From: Byssochlamys sp. IMV 00236
Taxonomy: Eukaryota > Ascomycota > Eurotiomycetes > Eurotiales > Thermoascaceae
Direction of reading: 5' to 3'
NCBI GenBank assembly: GCA_001931875.2
Contig: MSJH02000258.1
Coordinates: forward strand, 1-44,532
Length of the DNA: 44,532 bases
This document shows positions 1 to 9,700 of this stretch, in pieces. The stretch's first letter is position 1; every line of letters begins with the position of its first letter. Below the pieces are notes generated by a model. That model ran no database searches, had not been told where the DNA came from, and worked only from the letters and a program-made list of their open reading frames with translations. Made by a program: the position numbers and the translations under genes.

Positions 1-469
1 GCTCCCCATGCTAGGTATCATGAGCCCATCCGTGGCCTTGGTTTCCGAAGACTCCTCAAGAAACATGGGTTCCAAGTCTTTCTTATAGACGAGTACAAGG
101 CCAGTAGGTGCTGTCCAACCTACCACAACGAAAGCCTCCACACGTTCCGTAGTGTTCCAAATCCACGACCGTATCGACGCCAGCGATATCCTACGGTTAT
201 CTGCCATGGCCTTTTAAGGTAATAATACATGAACCACTTGTATGACTTTATACTGATTGAGCATTGCTTGTAGATGCACCAATCCATACTGTAGACCCAC
301 CATGGCAGCACCAGATAAATATCGCTTATGGAACAGGGATGTTGCTGCTTGCCTCAACTACATGCACATCCTTCGTGGGCTTCAACGTAATGGCATGGTT
401 CCTCATAGGCTTCGTCGGGTTGCTGTTGCTCCTACAAGATGTCGAAGAAGAGTGGACAATCAGGAGTAA
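1..469 (+). CDS. Fanzor (eukaryotic TnpB-like RNA-guided nuclease), C-terminal part
   Basis: The frame is open from base 1, so the gene starts outside the window. Two exons (1-218, 274-469) flank a 55-nt GT-AG intron with a TACTGAT branch site. Together they give the last 137 residues. Visible in order: a segment PIRGLGFRRLLKKHGF; IDEYKAS, with an acidic residue just before a zinc ribbon (the position where Fanzors carry a relocated RuvC glutamate); a ribbon half CCPTY; VICHGLLR, which after splicing reads RCTNPYC; and LWNRDVAACLNY, matching the RuvC-III aspartate block that ends TnpB/Fanzor proteins. The intron cuts the ribbon, and reading through it hits a stop at once. Known for the family: Fanzors use a transposon-encoded omega RNA to cut DNA. 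Inferred: this is a transposon-borne copy. The second Cys of the first zinc pair is Tyr, so it may be decaying. Fanzor1 versus Fanzor2 cannot be decided without the N-terminus. Confidence 0.8.
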
Positions 470-545
470 CCAAGGACTAGAATACGCTTAGATGATGATT
501 CTCCGTCCTAGTTATCGCTAGGACACATCTAGATGCCTTTGGGGT
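470..545 (+). other. Hairpin region after the Fanzor stop; possible omega-RNA 3' part
   Basis: Directly after the stop lies a perfect 7-bp stem (505-511 with 518-524, GTCCTAG/CTAGGAC) with a 6-nt loop. Outside it, CCAAGG...CTAG (470-480) can pair imperfectly with CTAG...CCTTTGG (529-542), so about 70 nt could fold as one nested structure. In TnpB/Fanzor elements the guide RNA overlaps the 3' end of the gene and its downstream region. The assignment here is inference; the pairing is visible. Confidence 0.35.
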
Positions 546-741
546 AAGTTGTATACATATAATAATTTTCTTACATAACTAATTATATAATTCTTTATAT
601 TCTCTCTCCTTGGTACTTATTACTCTCATTTGTATGTCGTCTCTTTTTGCACGCATTTTATTTTTAATCTTTGCGTAAATACTTTTTTTAATTTGTGCCA
701 ATTATTTTTTCATACACGTCATAATTTTATCCTCTCTGAAA

Positions 742-942
742 TTTATTTTTAATAAAACAGTATAGTATAGCCAGAAAAACAATAGGCTTAGAGCAAAGGG
801 CTCCAAAGTAAATGAATCGATTGAAAGCCTCGTTAGGTCCATCTGGAATGCCATTGCCTTCAGAATCTATAAGCTGACAGATGGCCTAGTTTGAAGAAAT
901 ACCATTGATTGTTTCGTTAAGGCAGCACTCAATAAAGATCAT
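742..942 (-). pseudogene. Coding-like relic, family unknown
   Basis: Read on the minus strand from about 942, this gives a protein-like stretch (SMIFIECCLNETINGISSN), one in-frame TAG, then LIDSEGNGIPDGPNEAFNRF and FGALCSKPIVFL. The second part has normal residue composition and a Gly/Asp/Asn-rich turn resembling calcium-loop repeats. The TAG could instead be part of an intron acceptor, making this a live exon, but no matching upstream exon was found. Beside the Fanzor gene it could be remains of another mobile element. Function unknown. Confidence 0.3.
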
Positions 943-1562
943 GCTCTATTTTGAGATATATAAAAAAATGGGTTACGTTGCTTTAGCATTTTGTATTCAA
1001 GTCGCAGGCAATTAGCTTAATTATGATACCAATAAAAGAGTAATGAAAATAGAGGCGAAAAGGAAGCGAGCAATACAGTCTTTGATTGACCCAAAGATAA
1101 TGTGATAGAATCAAAATAATATATCCATAAATGGTAAAGGCAAAGTTTGAGCAAATCAGTCAGTAACAAAAATTAATTAAACTCAAGTTGTTGTGACATG
1201 CATTGCGTTGCAGCAACTGCTTATGTAGTAGCAAAGAAAAAAGAACACAATGTTTCTTTAATCACTTCAAATGCTTACGGAATGCTCATCATTGTTCGTC
1301 TCCTCCTTCATCTTGCTTCTCCGTTGACCTATCCCCAAGCTATCCTATAGAGAATATAAAACGAGACGGAAAATGCATAAAACTACATACAGTAGGTACT
1401 CTCACGAGCACTTGGAGTAAAATAATCAATCCAGGGCCTTTTATGCGCTTAGAACAATGATGATCAACTAGTCATAGCATATAATAGTTACAGTCTAAGA
1501 TAAAATCAAAGAAAGAAATAGGATATAACGGTCGTTTTATTATTATTATTGATAATAGAATG
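943..1562. other. Intergenic, no supported gene
   Basis: AT-rich DNA. An 85-codon plus-strand frame at 1203-1460 is not supported by composition or similarity. On the minus strand around 1200-1330 short coding-like pieces can be joined by a GTAAGC donor, but no convincing start or end was found. Confidence 0.4.
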
Positions 1563-2446
1563 CTAAGGGGATGTAGAAAAATGATTATAATAGAAATAAG
1601 AAACATGATTGTGGGTTTTGTTGTTTAATGTATCAAATGTACCAAAGTAAGAGTAATGGGTAAAGCTGAATGTTTGCTGTTGTTTATGATATCCGATCAC
1701 GTTACGTGTATTATGACGATGCCTATGCTGATTATGTTCTTGATGATGATGATTTATGTTGGTTATACCAGAGGACGTCCAACTTTTGATAAACATAAGA
1801 AACCTTTGTTTGTCTTCCTCTGAAATGTATTGACAATGAGCTAGTTTAGGTGTAGTTACTTTAAATGTTCTACCATTGTTGTCGTTTTTACTACTACTAC
1901 TACTGCTGTTATTGCTATTATTACGATTATTGCTGTTACTACTACTGCTACTGATAGTACTGCTGTTGCTGCTACCACTACTGCTGCTACTGCTGCTACT
2001 GCTACTACTGCTACTATTGCTACTACAACTGCTGTTGCTGCTTTTGTTCTGACTATTGTTGGTATTGTTGTTTGTACATGCCAGTGATGCATAAAGCCGT
2101 GTCTTCATTGGTCTAGTTGCTATCATATTATTTTTAGAATGATTGATCCGTTTAGGCACCAGTGCTTTTAATCTCTCCAGCTCTGTTTTCTTGTCTTCTT
2201 TTAATTCATCTTGTTTAATATCTTCAATATCCTCTGGTCTTTGTATCTTTTGTAATAAATATGAACTGCTCCAAGCATTGTTTTGTTGATATGATTGTTT
2301 TGAATTATTTTGAATAAGTGTGGGGAATTCATCAATATCTATTTTTAGGCATTACTATAAACAATAGTCGTATTATGTCTCTTTATATTACTTTTAGGCC
2401 TGTTGGAATAATCAGCCCAACTAGGAGCAAATATAAAAGTTGACAT
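1563..2446 (-). CDS. Ser/Asn-rich protein of unknown function
   Basis: Two exons on the minus strand: 2446-2392 and 2338-1563, with a 53-nt intron (2391-2339), give 276 residues. The protein starts MSTFIFAPSWADYSNRP and continues through a short charged segment (EDIEDIKQDELKEDKKTELE). A long poly-Ser/Asn tract occupies roughly residues 115-165, followed by a block containing YISEEDKQRFLMFIKSW and a His-rich tail. The first exon supplies a conserved-looking start, and the splice restores one frame across 831 nt. No domain is recognised; low-complexity tracts like this are common in fungal regulatory or RNA-associated proteins, but that is only a guess. It is divergent from PAM17, with 271 bp between starts. 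Confidence 0.6.
1890..2045. repeat. Imperfect trinucleotide repeat (CTR-type) in coding sequence
   Basis: Runs of ctg/cta/ctt triplets on the plus strand encode the poly-Ser tract of the minus-strand gene. The triplets are mixed AGT/AGC/AGC-like codons, so the tract is interrupted and should be more stable than a pure repeat. Confidence 0.8.
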
Positions 2447-2717
2447 TTATTGTTATTGCTTTTCTGGTTTTAGTTATTCCACATTGAGCATTTATATATA
2501 AAAGTGAGAGAAAGATTCAGTGATAAACAGATATGAATAAATAAAAAGCAAGAAAGAAAAGCAAAGATAACAAGCAGGTTCCCGCCCCCTCCTTTTATCA
2601 AAATGCGCTGTTACAAAAGTGACCCCAAGTAAAAACGTCATGCTGTTCCCTTAATAAAAAATTCTCTAATTTTCTCTACCTTTCCTTTTTTTTTCCTTTA
2701 ATATATTGATCTATACA

Positions 2718-3354
2718 ATGGCTTTAGCACCTCTTAAGCCTAACCTTTTAAGGCCTCTATTTGTCAACCACAATGTACGCTTATTTGCCACAAGCAGTAA
2801 TTCCTCCTCACAACAACAACAAAATGTAATCCCAACTTGGAATGATTACTTCAAACTTCGTAAAAAGAGACGTACTTACGAAGTGACCTCTTATGTGCCT
2901 TGCACCATTGCCCCTGCTTTTGGCACATTTTCTTATTTTGTTCAAATGGAAGTGGATCCTTTCACTAAAATTCTCGGTATGGATCCTCTTATGGCTGCTA
3001 TGGTTACCACTGCTGGTGCCGTAAAGTATTATGTTGAATTGTTATATGAATATGAACTAATGTACAATATAGGCTTTTGGTGGATTTTTATTAGGTCCTG
3101 TATTTGGCAATACCTTATTCAAGTTGATGAATAGAAAGATAGCTCCTGCTATGGATGCTCGCGATAAAGAATTTTTTGAACACATCAAAAAGAATCGTGC
3201 AGATGCTAGACTTAATTCAATTCGTAATCCTGTACCCGATTATTATGGTGAAAAGATTCAATCAGTACATGATTACAGAACTTGGTTAAGAAAGCAACGT
3301 GAACATTATAGAAAGGGTGTCTTTGGTGGTGATGTTAATGGACTTGAAGATTAG
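2718..3354 (+). CDS. PAM17: PAM17, presequence translocase-associated motor subunit
   Basis: Exons 2718-3020 and 3073-3354 (52-nt intron) encode 194 residues. The N-terminus (MALAPLKPNLLRPLF...RLFATSS) is Arg/Ser-rich with few acidic residues, like a mitochondrial presequence. Family signatures follow: TWNDYFKLRKKRR near residue 43, two hydrophobic segments (about 64-83 and 92-115), then EFFEHIKKNRADARLNS and NPVPDYYGEKIQSVHDYR. Pam17 is an inner-membrane protein that organises the Tim44-Pam16/18 import motor with the TIM23 channel. The intron falls inside the second membrane segment; reading through it changes frame and breaks the homology. Start chosen as the first ATG giving a presequence. 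Length matches the family. Confidence 0.93.
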
Positions 3355-3750
3355 AGGAAAAAAAAAAAAAGTAAAGACAAACTGAAAGAATAGATTAAAG
3401 TTCATGTTATACTTTTGCAATATTTTTTCTTTCCTTTTCTTTGGTGTATATAAATTGATACATTTTTGAATGTTCTTGTTGTAAACAAATCCTTCTTAAA
3501 TAACTAAAGTGCTAACCAATTCACAAATGCCTTTTTCACTTTTGCTAGTGTTTTTTTCTTCAATACAATCAATGTGAAAAAGTAACAAAGAGACAACGGC
3601 AAAATATTTAAGCGCAAATATCATTGCTCATCATAAAAGTACATAGAATCATTTTAAAATGTAACAAATACCTATATCTTTTGATCCTTTTTTAATATCT
3701 TTCGATTTACTACAAAAAACGCGACTTTAGGGTATGATTATTAGAGGAGT
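3355..3750. other. Intergenic, PAM17 3' flank
   Basis: Contains an A-run right after the PAM17 stop and T-rich stretches likely to hold its 3' UTR and polyadenylation site. No gene seen. Confidence 0.5.
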
Positions 3751-3767
3751 CACGTGAAAGTCACGTG
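3751..3767. promoter_or_regulatory. Two CACGTG E-boxes, 11 bp apart
   Basis: CACGTG occurs at 3751-3756 and 3762-3767, each preceded by T (TCACGTG), about one helical turn apart and 56 bp upstream of the tRNA gene. This is the consensus for class B bHLH factors (Cbf1, USF, MiT/TFE types). One such factor is encoded at 33957-34845, but a link is only a hypothesis. Confidence 0.45.
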
Positions 3768-3822
3768 CATATCATGTGAAAAAACGGAACACCAAAAACA
3801 TATGGAAATCGGAAATCAAGGT

Positions 3823-3916
3823 GCTCTTGTAGCTCAGCTGGTTAGAGCGTCGTGCTTATATTGTAAAATATACCTGAGGCACGCGAAGGTCGCGAGTTCG
3901 ATCCTCGCCTGGAGCA
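3823..3916 (+). tRNA. tRNA-Ile (anticodon UAU) with a 20-nt intron
   Basis: The cloverleaf is clear: acceptor GCTCTTG/CTGGAGC, D-arm GCTC...GAGC, anticodon stem TCGTG/CGCGA, loop with TAT at 3857-3859, intron 3861-3880 one base after the anticodon, five-base variable loop AGGTC, T-arm GCGAG TTCGATC CTCGC and discriminator A at 3916. A- and B-box promoters lie in the D and T arms. The intron contains ATATA that can pair with the anticodon. The acceptor has a U-U opposition at its sixth pair. Reads AUA codons. Confidence 0.93.
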
Positions 3917-3918
3917 CA

Positions 3919-3924
3919 TTTTTT
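3919..3924 (+). terminator. Pol III T-run terminator
   Basis: Six T residues two bases after the tRNA 3' end, the normal RNA polymerase III stop. Confidence 0.85.
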
Positions 3925-4862
3925 AGAAAAACTCCACTTGTTTGTGTAACGTTACTTTTTTTTTGAAATGGCTGAATTTGCGAGAGATGTATGTAACCTC
4001 TTTTATCTCTAATCAATATAAAGGTGAACAATTCAATTATAAGTGCTCTTTTGCTGATAAGGTCACTGAAATAATCTTATTGATTTAACCTTGTCCAAAT
4101 TCTAAAGCTATAGCACATTTCTTTTTTTACCTTATCACTTGCCCATATATTGAAATACATTAACAACAACGTTTTTGATATTTTTATACCAATTATCTAT
4201 TCATCCAATTTATAAAACAAATTCATACTATCTTTTACCTAGCTGTTATTGCACTCAAGTTTGTAATAACTGAGAAAAAATCGTTTAACTTGGCTGCAAT
4301 TCATAACGTAAGCAAGTAATCACTACTAGTAAGCTTATTATTGTTATTATTATCATACAAATATAAAAACGATAACGAGAACTAGTAATGAAAAGCTATT
4401 GATGATAATGCTCTGTTTCAAAAAGAAAAAGGAAAAAGTGAAAAAAAAGTGAAAAAAATTGCGGTCCTGACTCATTTATAAAATTTTTTTATTTGTTCCT
4501 GGATTTTTGCTAGAGATAGACCAAGAAGATAGTGATTCGCTTGTTTACTTTTAAATGAAGTCTAGTAAAGTCTTTTTGGCTAGCACTGTTTGCAACTAAA
4601 TTTGCTTCTCATCTTATGCCTATTAACTCAAGATAATAGCAAAAAATATGCATATGGTCTTAAAAGCGTAATATTTTATAAACGTTGGTATTTAAAGAGA
4701 TTGTTAGTCGCATGCATGTATATGTTACGCTTTAATGGCAATAATTTTTGACAAGTTTGATATATTAAGCCAATATGTCCCTGAAAGAAAAGAAGGGGAG
4801 ACTGTCAAAGATTTAAGCAACCAATAAAATGAAAAATTCTGTTTAAATCTTGCCGCTGCTTT
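3925..4862. other. Intergenic, no gene seen
   Basis: About 940 bp of AT-rich sequence between the tRNA and GPI10, with A-rich runs near 4420-4460. It should contain the GPI10 promoter; no clear element stands out. Confidence 0.5.
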
Positions 4863-6539
4863 ATGCCAGATCTCATTCCACAGACATCAACTACAGCATC
4901 TAGGCTATTTATTTTCAGTCTATGTCTCATATTTCGCTGGATCAACGCATACTTTACTAGGACTTATGACAATCCGGATGAATATTGGCAAGGACAGGAA
5001 GTTGCGCATAATCTTGTGTTTGGTTATGGTTACTTGACATGGGAATGGCAAGAGAAAATCAGAAGTTATACTCATCCTCTAAGCATTGCATTTGTATACA
5101 AGTTCGTTCAAATCTTGGGACTTGACAACACAGATCTTCTTGTATCTCTGCCGCGTTACTTTCAATCTTCTTTAACAGCAGCTGCTGATTATGCAACCTA
5201 CTCTCTAGCAAAGAAAGTTATTGGCAAAGACATTGCCTTGCCCATTGTAAGATTGAAACAATTGTTTTTATTTTTATCTAACATGGCTCTTTTTCTATAG
5301 TTATTTACAACTCTATGTTCCTGGTTTAACTTTTTCATGGCAGCCAGAACCTTATCAAATACTATGGAGACCATACTAACTGTGATTGCTTTGAGTTATT
5401 GGCCGATTCCAGGAGTGGTGCATTTGGGAGAAAGAAAGGAATGGCTTAAAGAATATCGCATCGCTTTGTTATTTGCTTCTGTTGCCTGCATTATAAGGCC
5501 AACAAATGCATTAATTTGGTTATATATGGGCTGTCAATTGTTATTGTCAGCAAAAGGCAAAAGAGGCATAATAGCTTTAAACGCGACGCTTATATGGTAA
5601 ACTGTTTCTTTTTTTTAAGAAAATGATAGATGCTAACACCTAATGATATATAGTTCAGTTGTATTAATCGTTAATGTTTTTATTGATACAGTGTCTTATA
5701 CAAATGACTGGATTCAAGTGTTTAAAGCACCTGTGTTTACACCTTACTTTTTCTTCAAAGTGAATATTGTGAACGGTATATCAGAGTTTTACGGTGTGCA
5801 CCAATGGCATTGGTATTTATCACAAGGATTACCAGTGATACTGACTACCATGTTACCATTCATGCTATTCGGGCTTTACTGTATATACAACAAACCAAAT
5901 ATTTACAACCGTATGAAACCCTTACTGTCGGTGTCACTTTGGATACTATTCATATATAGCCTCTTACCACATAAGGAGTTTCGCTTTATCTATCCTATTG
6001 TTCCTATCTTACTCATACCTGTATCATATGGGCTTTATCAAATTCAATCTTCTACATGGCGCAAACGAGCCTACATTTTCTTAGTCTTCACTCAGTTACC
6101 GTTGGGTTTATATCTTTCATTTTGGCATCAGAGAGGCGTTATAGATGTTGTGATATGGTTGCGCAAAGAATCACAACAAAACAAAGTTCAATCTGTTGGC
6201 GTCCTCATGCCGTGTCATTCTACTCCCTGGAGCTCTATCCTACACAGTCCAAACATGGCAACCACATGGTTCTTGACATGCAATCCCCCTTTAGCAGACA
6301 ACCATTTAGATGAAGCAGACGAATTCTATCAAGACCCTAGTCACTTTTTAAGATCTCATATAGACAATCGTATGCAGCAGACGTCTCACTTGGTACTATT
6401 TGATAATTTACTTCCTATACTGAATCAAGATTTGGAACACTATGGATATCAAGAGTGCCAAAGATTCTTCAATAGCCACTTTCACGATGATAAGAGAAGA
6501 AGAGGCGATGTTGTAGTCTTATGCCGTCAATTGAAATAG
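4863..6539 (+). CDS. GPI10: GPI mannosyltransferase 3 (PIG-B/Gpi10)
   Basis: Exons 4863-5246, 5301-5596 and 5654-6539 (introns of 54 and 57 nt) encode 521 residues, close to animal PIG-B. GT22-family marks: a luminal Asp-Glu motif TYDNPDEYWQ near residues 35-43, then EVAHNLVFGYGYLTWEW, several hydrophobic helices, SNTMETILT, and LLPHKEFRFIYP. The enzyme adds the third, alpha-1,2-linked mannose from dolichol-phosphate-mannose to GPI precursors in the ER membrane. The second intron splits a Cys codon (TG/T). Convergent with the OGT gene, 239 bp between stops. PIG-B is favoured over the related ALG9/ALG12/SMP3 enzymes by the GYGYLTWEW block. Confidence 0.9.
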
Positions 6540-6778
6540 TCCTATAGAAAATAAAAAAATAAAAAATATATGCCAAATCACTTTCCCCTATTTTCCCTCT
6601 CTTTTTTTCTTTTCTTTTTCTTTTTCTTTTTTGTTTCTATCTTTGTAATAACAATAAAAAACAAGGAAAATAAAACATGTTGATTGTCATTCTGGTATAA
6701 TACTAAAAAGTGTAAAATGATAAAAATAAAAGTTAAATATAATGGAAAAAGAGGGGAGGCTTGTTCTATATACAATGT

Positions 6779-9700
6779 CTATGCACGCGTACCATTGGAA
6801 TCATCTGGATCCGTAATCCAAATACAACCAGAGGAAGACGTCTTTTCAGAGATATCTTCAAACTCTTCTGCAGTCACCCAGCGTCTCCAAGCTTCATCAT
6901 AGCCTTTTTCCAAATTTTGTGTCCAGCGTAAAGTGTCAAAGAGGCGAGAATGCTCTCTAGTCAAGAATAACCGTTTTCTTAAATTCATCAGTTTGCCATG
7001 ACCGCGTCGTTGAATGATGTTGGAACCAGGCGCTGGTGTGTAAGTGTAGGTAAGACTTGACGCTAGTTCTACAGCTTTAGCTTCGTACTGCTGTTCATCC
7101 GTAACAATCATCTCTTCTCCATAACCAGTGGCCATCGCAATACTCGCCCCTACACGAGAGCACATTTTATGAGGATACTTTGGAAATGTTACTATAGGCG
7201 TGCCAGACCATAGGATATCGGCTGCTGTAGTGTGTGCATTACACTCAGGCGTATCTAAAAATATGTCAGCAACACGTCCACGATGGATATGGATATGCTT
7301 AGGTGCTACATCCGTAAATATCACACGTTGGGCGACTTGTGGTCCTCCCCATTCGACTGCCCAATTTCGCAGATGGTGTTCTCCAGCAGGCGGGAATCTA
7401 AGTAACCAAAGAATCGAATTCGGCACTCTTTCCAAGATCCGGAGCCATAGCCTGAACGTACTTGGCTCTAATTTGTAAAGCTGATTAAAGTTTGCAAAGA
7501 TAACAACGTCGTCTGGAAGGTTTGGAAAAACTTCATGACGCATCTTCCACCTCTTATCTTCTTCAGCTGCCCATAAGCTTTCCTTGTCTTTATAGGTTTC
7601 TGTTTCCTGGTGCTGATCGTCTCGAAAACCTTGCTTGTGGTCATTGACAAAGTAGGAGTGAGGCATGTAGATAAACTTTTCTGTATACACAAAGTCGTTT
7701 GTGTCTTCTTCAGGATCAATGTCACCCTCAAAATCACCGTTAGGTGTGGTCTCTAACGCCTCATGTTTTTTCCTTCGACGCCATACTTCGCCGCTTACCA
7801 TCTCCGGTGGACAGACGACAGGGTCGGCAATAATCCAATCACACCATCCTCCGCCTAATGTACTAGCAAATCCCATGAATGAACATTGAACCGGACAGGG
7901 ACGTGCCGCAAATATCTCGTTACGAGCTCCCTTTGTGTATCCATTCAGATTGATTAGGATATGAATACCATCTGCAATAATCTTTTGAATCACTTGCTCA
8001 TTCGTCCAAGTCGATACATCCAAAAAGCTTTCAGATTCGCGTTCGATCTTTTGTCGATAAGGTGAGTTGTCGCTGGGCGTCGTTGCATAGCAAAATACTT
8101 GGTACTTGTTTCTGTCATGGAAACCAAACACGGACTGCATGAGGTGTGAGAGAGGGTGATTGTTGAAGTCGGATGACACATAGCCTAGCTTGAGACGAGG
8201 TGATGGCGGAGGAGGTGGCGGGTAGATATGGGTAGGGACCCAGGATGAAGTTAATGCTATATGAGAAACACGTAATGCGTTTCGATGCGAGATGAGTCTG
8301 ATTTGACGAGCATTTAATGGATAAGTAAATGTATGAAACGGTAAAACGGTAGGAACCGGGGGAGGCGGCAAGCTAGAAGGAAGCATCGGCCGAGCGTACT
8401 TTTGTGCCAACTCTGGAGTCACGGAAATCCTATCAGGCTCTAGAACAGCAGACACACGCTTGACAGTATGGCCATATGTCTCAATATACCAATTACGTTG
8501 TAATCTTCTAAGAATTCTTTCAACCAATCGAATCAACCATCCACCCTCGTCCCGCTTGTCGGTGTTGTTTTGATCTGCATAATAGAGTAGACGAGATCTC
8601 CAGAGATTGGCTATTTGTTCAAGTTTACTTGCGTCCAGTAAATGCTTTCCTGTAGCGATCAATAACAGTTCTACTAAATGTTCGCCCAATGTCTTTTTTG
8701 TATCTGCTTCAACAGTTAACTTTAGAATACCAGCACCCCAGATGGCCCCTTCGTCCAGTTGCTTTTCCACAATGTCTACCACACGTCCAATCCATCCAGA
8801 ACGGGCATTGCCTCCTGAAGGAATAAAATAATGTCCAACTTGATCAACACCAGGCTCCTCTCCTGACGTACCACGACCACGCCAATCGCAGACAGCGTTC
8901 AATGAATTGGCCAAACCACAGATAGCATCCACAAAGTTAGGGTTCACTTCCACTGCACGGCGATACCATTGAACCGAGTCTTGAACACGTCCCATATCTT
9001 TAATAGCATTACCGAGATTCGCAAGAGCAACGTCAAATCGTGGATTGTACTCGACAGCCTTTTCATACATTGCTACTGCCTCATTCAGATGGCCCATGTC
9101 CTTTAGTAATGAGCCTAGATTAGTGTAAAGGTGAGGATGACGTGGATCTAATTGAAGGCCGTACATATAGTACTGCATGGCCAACATAGTGCCGGTCAAC
9201 GGTGTGGTTGAAGATGCAGCAAGCTTAATAGCAGATGCCGCAATAGCACCAGGAATGTTGCTTAGAATGATTCCCAAATTGTTGGCTGTTGAAGGGCTTG
9301 GGTTGAGAGCCAAGCTCAAATAATAAAGAGGAAGCAGGGTTGGTAATGTAGGCGCAGTACAACCGGGAGATGGAGCAGCAGCAGCAGCAGCTACCAACGC
9401 CGGAGTCGTGGGGTTCATCATATCCTGGAACAACTTGGCCAAGGTCAAGAGAATAGTTGCAGTCGTCTGATTTGTTTGTTGGATAGCTGAAGTAATATCT
9501 GTACCTGGAACGCTGCCGGCGCCTGGTTTCGAGTTTGCAGAGTAATTGATGCTTGTCAAACTAGGCAGCATGCCATTGTATGTAGGAAAGATCATGTGCA
9601 AGATACGTGCAGCTTGATCCGGTTGCAGTAAAACGAGTGGCACGGCATTCGCAGTAGAAGAGGCAGGGAGCATGCCTCCTGAACAGGTGAATGCGATCAG

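Noticed and set aside
1203..1460. 85-codon plus-strand ORF
   Set aside because: Composition is not protein-like, no splice partners and no family signature.
3754..4031. ORFs on both strands over the tRNA
   Set aside because: They simply translate the tRNA-Ile gene and its flanks.
6578..6775. Minus-strand ORF ending in poly-Lys
   Set aside because: Created by A/T runs between the two convergent genes; no conserved content.
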